A DNA stretch of 64,000 bases from Corynebacterium sp. (GTDB lineage Bacteria; Actinomycetota; Actinomycetes; Mycobacteriales; Mycobacteriaceae), in assembly GCF_030538285.1 (NCBI RefSeq), contig NZ_JAUNUG010000013.1, positions 1 through 64,000 of the forward strand, written 5' to 3'. This document shows positions 63,627-64,000 of the stretch, piece after piece. The translations under genes were made by a program, and so were the position numbers. Position 1 is the stretch's first letter. Every line of letters begins with the position of its first letter. The notes beneath the pieces are model-generated. The model saw only the letters and a list, made by a program, of their open reading frames with translations, ran no database searches and was not told the origin of the DNA.

Positions 63627-63950
63627 CTAGTCCTCGGAGAAGCCGAAGCGCTCCAGCAGGGCGCGACGCTGACGGTCACCGAGGCCACGCAGGCGGCGGG
63701 TCTGGGCGATCTCGAGCTGCTCCATGATCTCCTTGGCCTTGACCTTGCCAACCTTCGGCAGGGCCTCGAGCAGTGCGGAGACCTTGGTCTTGCCGATGAT
63801 CTCGTCGGTCTGCGCCTGGTCCAGGACCTCCTTGAGGTTGGTGTCGCCGCGCTTGAGCTTCTCCTTGAGCTCGGCGCGTGCCTTACGTGCCTCTGCGGCC
63901 TTGGCGAGTGCCTGCTTGCGCTGCTCGTCGGTCAACTGGGGAAGGGCCAC
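63627..63950 (-). CDS. mihF: actinobacterial integration host factor (mIHF)
   Basis: A 107-residue nucleoid protein. A charged N-terminal helix (residues 8-40) is followed by a helix-two-turn-helix DNA-binding core (KVSALLEALPKVGKVKAKEIMEQLEI) and RRLRGLGDRQRRALLERFG. It bends DNA and is essential in mycobacteria. GTG start at 63950 with GGAGGA upstream. The promoter lies at or beyond the window's end. Confidence 0.95.
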   Translation of the reverse strand: MALPQLTDEQRKQALAKAAEARKARAELKEKLKRGDTNLKEVLDQAQTDEIIGKTKVSALLEALPKVGKVKAKEIMEQLEIAQTRRLRGLGDRQRRALLERFGFSED

Positions 63951-64000
63951 GGGATTCCTCCGATTCGATGGGGGGATAATTCGGTTTGTACGGGTATATG

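Overview
The window is a stretch of a high-G+C Corynebacterium chromosome. Gene content and order match the central-metabolism block of that genus: the suf cluster with sufR and mptB, ctaA/ctaB, tkt-tal-zwf-opcA-pgl, secG-ppc-tpiA-pgk-gap, whiA-yvcK-rapZ-uvrC, the rib genes, rpe, rsmB-fmt-def-priA-metK-coaBC, and rpoZ-gmk-mihF. MptB (lipomannan/lipoarabinomannan synthesis), a secreted LGFP-repeat protein, the actinobacterial integration host factor and OpcA all point to a mycolic-acid actinobacterium. I cannot name the species.

Layout. 1-1562 is mobile DNA: an IS1380-type transposase fragment abutted by a complete-looking IS3-type element whose orfB carries a frameshift. 1654-4419 is an A+T-richer two-gene unit (secreted LGFP protein with an unknown C-terminal domain, then a pentapeptide-repeat protein). 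4587-11922 holds small enzymes and membrane proteins, a calcium-type P-type ATPase, a class I amidotransferase and an ABC-F protein. 11923-18548 is a CMD-family gene and the tightly overlapping sufR-B-D-C-S-U-T operon (minus strand). 18632-24027 runs on the plus strand: mptB, an ABC exporter pair, ctaA, qor. 24024-25157 is a DUF222/HNH nuclease gene. ctaB (minus) and the pentose-phosphate operon tkt-tal-zwf-opcA-pgl (plus) follow. 32920-34440 is an A+T-rich insertion with a secreted phospholipase A2-like protein, a small membrane protein, a duplicated pgl end and pdxH-like remnants. From 34478 to 51319 nearly everything is on the minus strand: secG, glycolytic genes, whiA-yvcK-rapZ-uvrC, riboflavin genes, rpe and a DUF4349 lipoprotein. 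51478-53931 is a short plus-strand group. 53941-63950 is translation, replication-restart, SAM and CoA genes, interrupted by a second DUF222/HNH gene (plus) before rpoZ-gmk-mihF.

The main unexplained signal is a 12-base word, GCGTCGATAAGC (or its complement GCTTATCGACGC). I count 13 exact copies, 9 inside genes and 4 between them, plus at least ten one-mismatch copies. By chance far fewer than one is expected. Inside genes it is read in three different frames and brings in less-favoured codons, so selection seems to act on DNA rather than protein. Both HNH genes carry the word at the same place in a conserved upstream module: two inverted TTATCCACA (DnaA-box-like) arms, 12 bases, the word, 29 bases, ATG. 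This links an uncharacterised nuclease family to a dispersed DNA word and is the best candidate here for an undescribed system. Two further candidates are effector/immunity-like pairs: LGFP protein with pentapeptide protein, and PLA2-like protein with a three-helix membrane protein.
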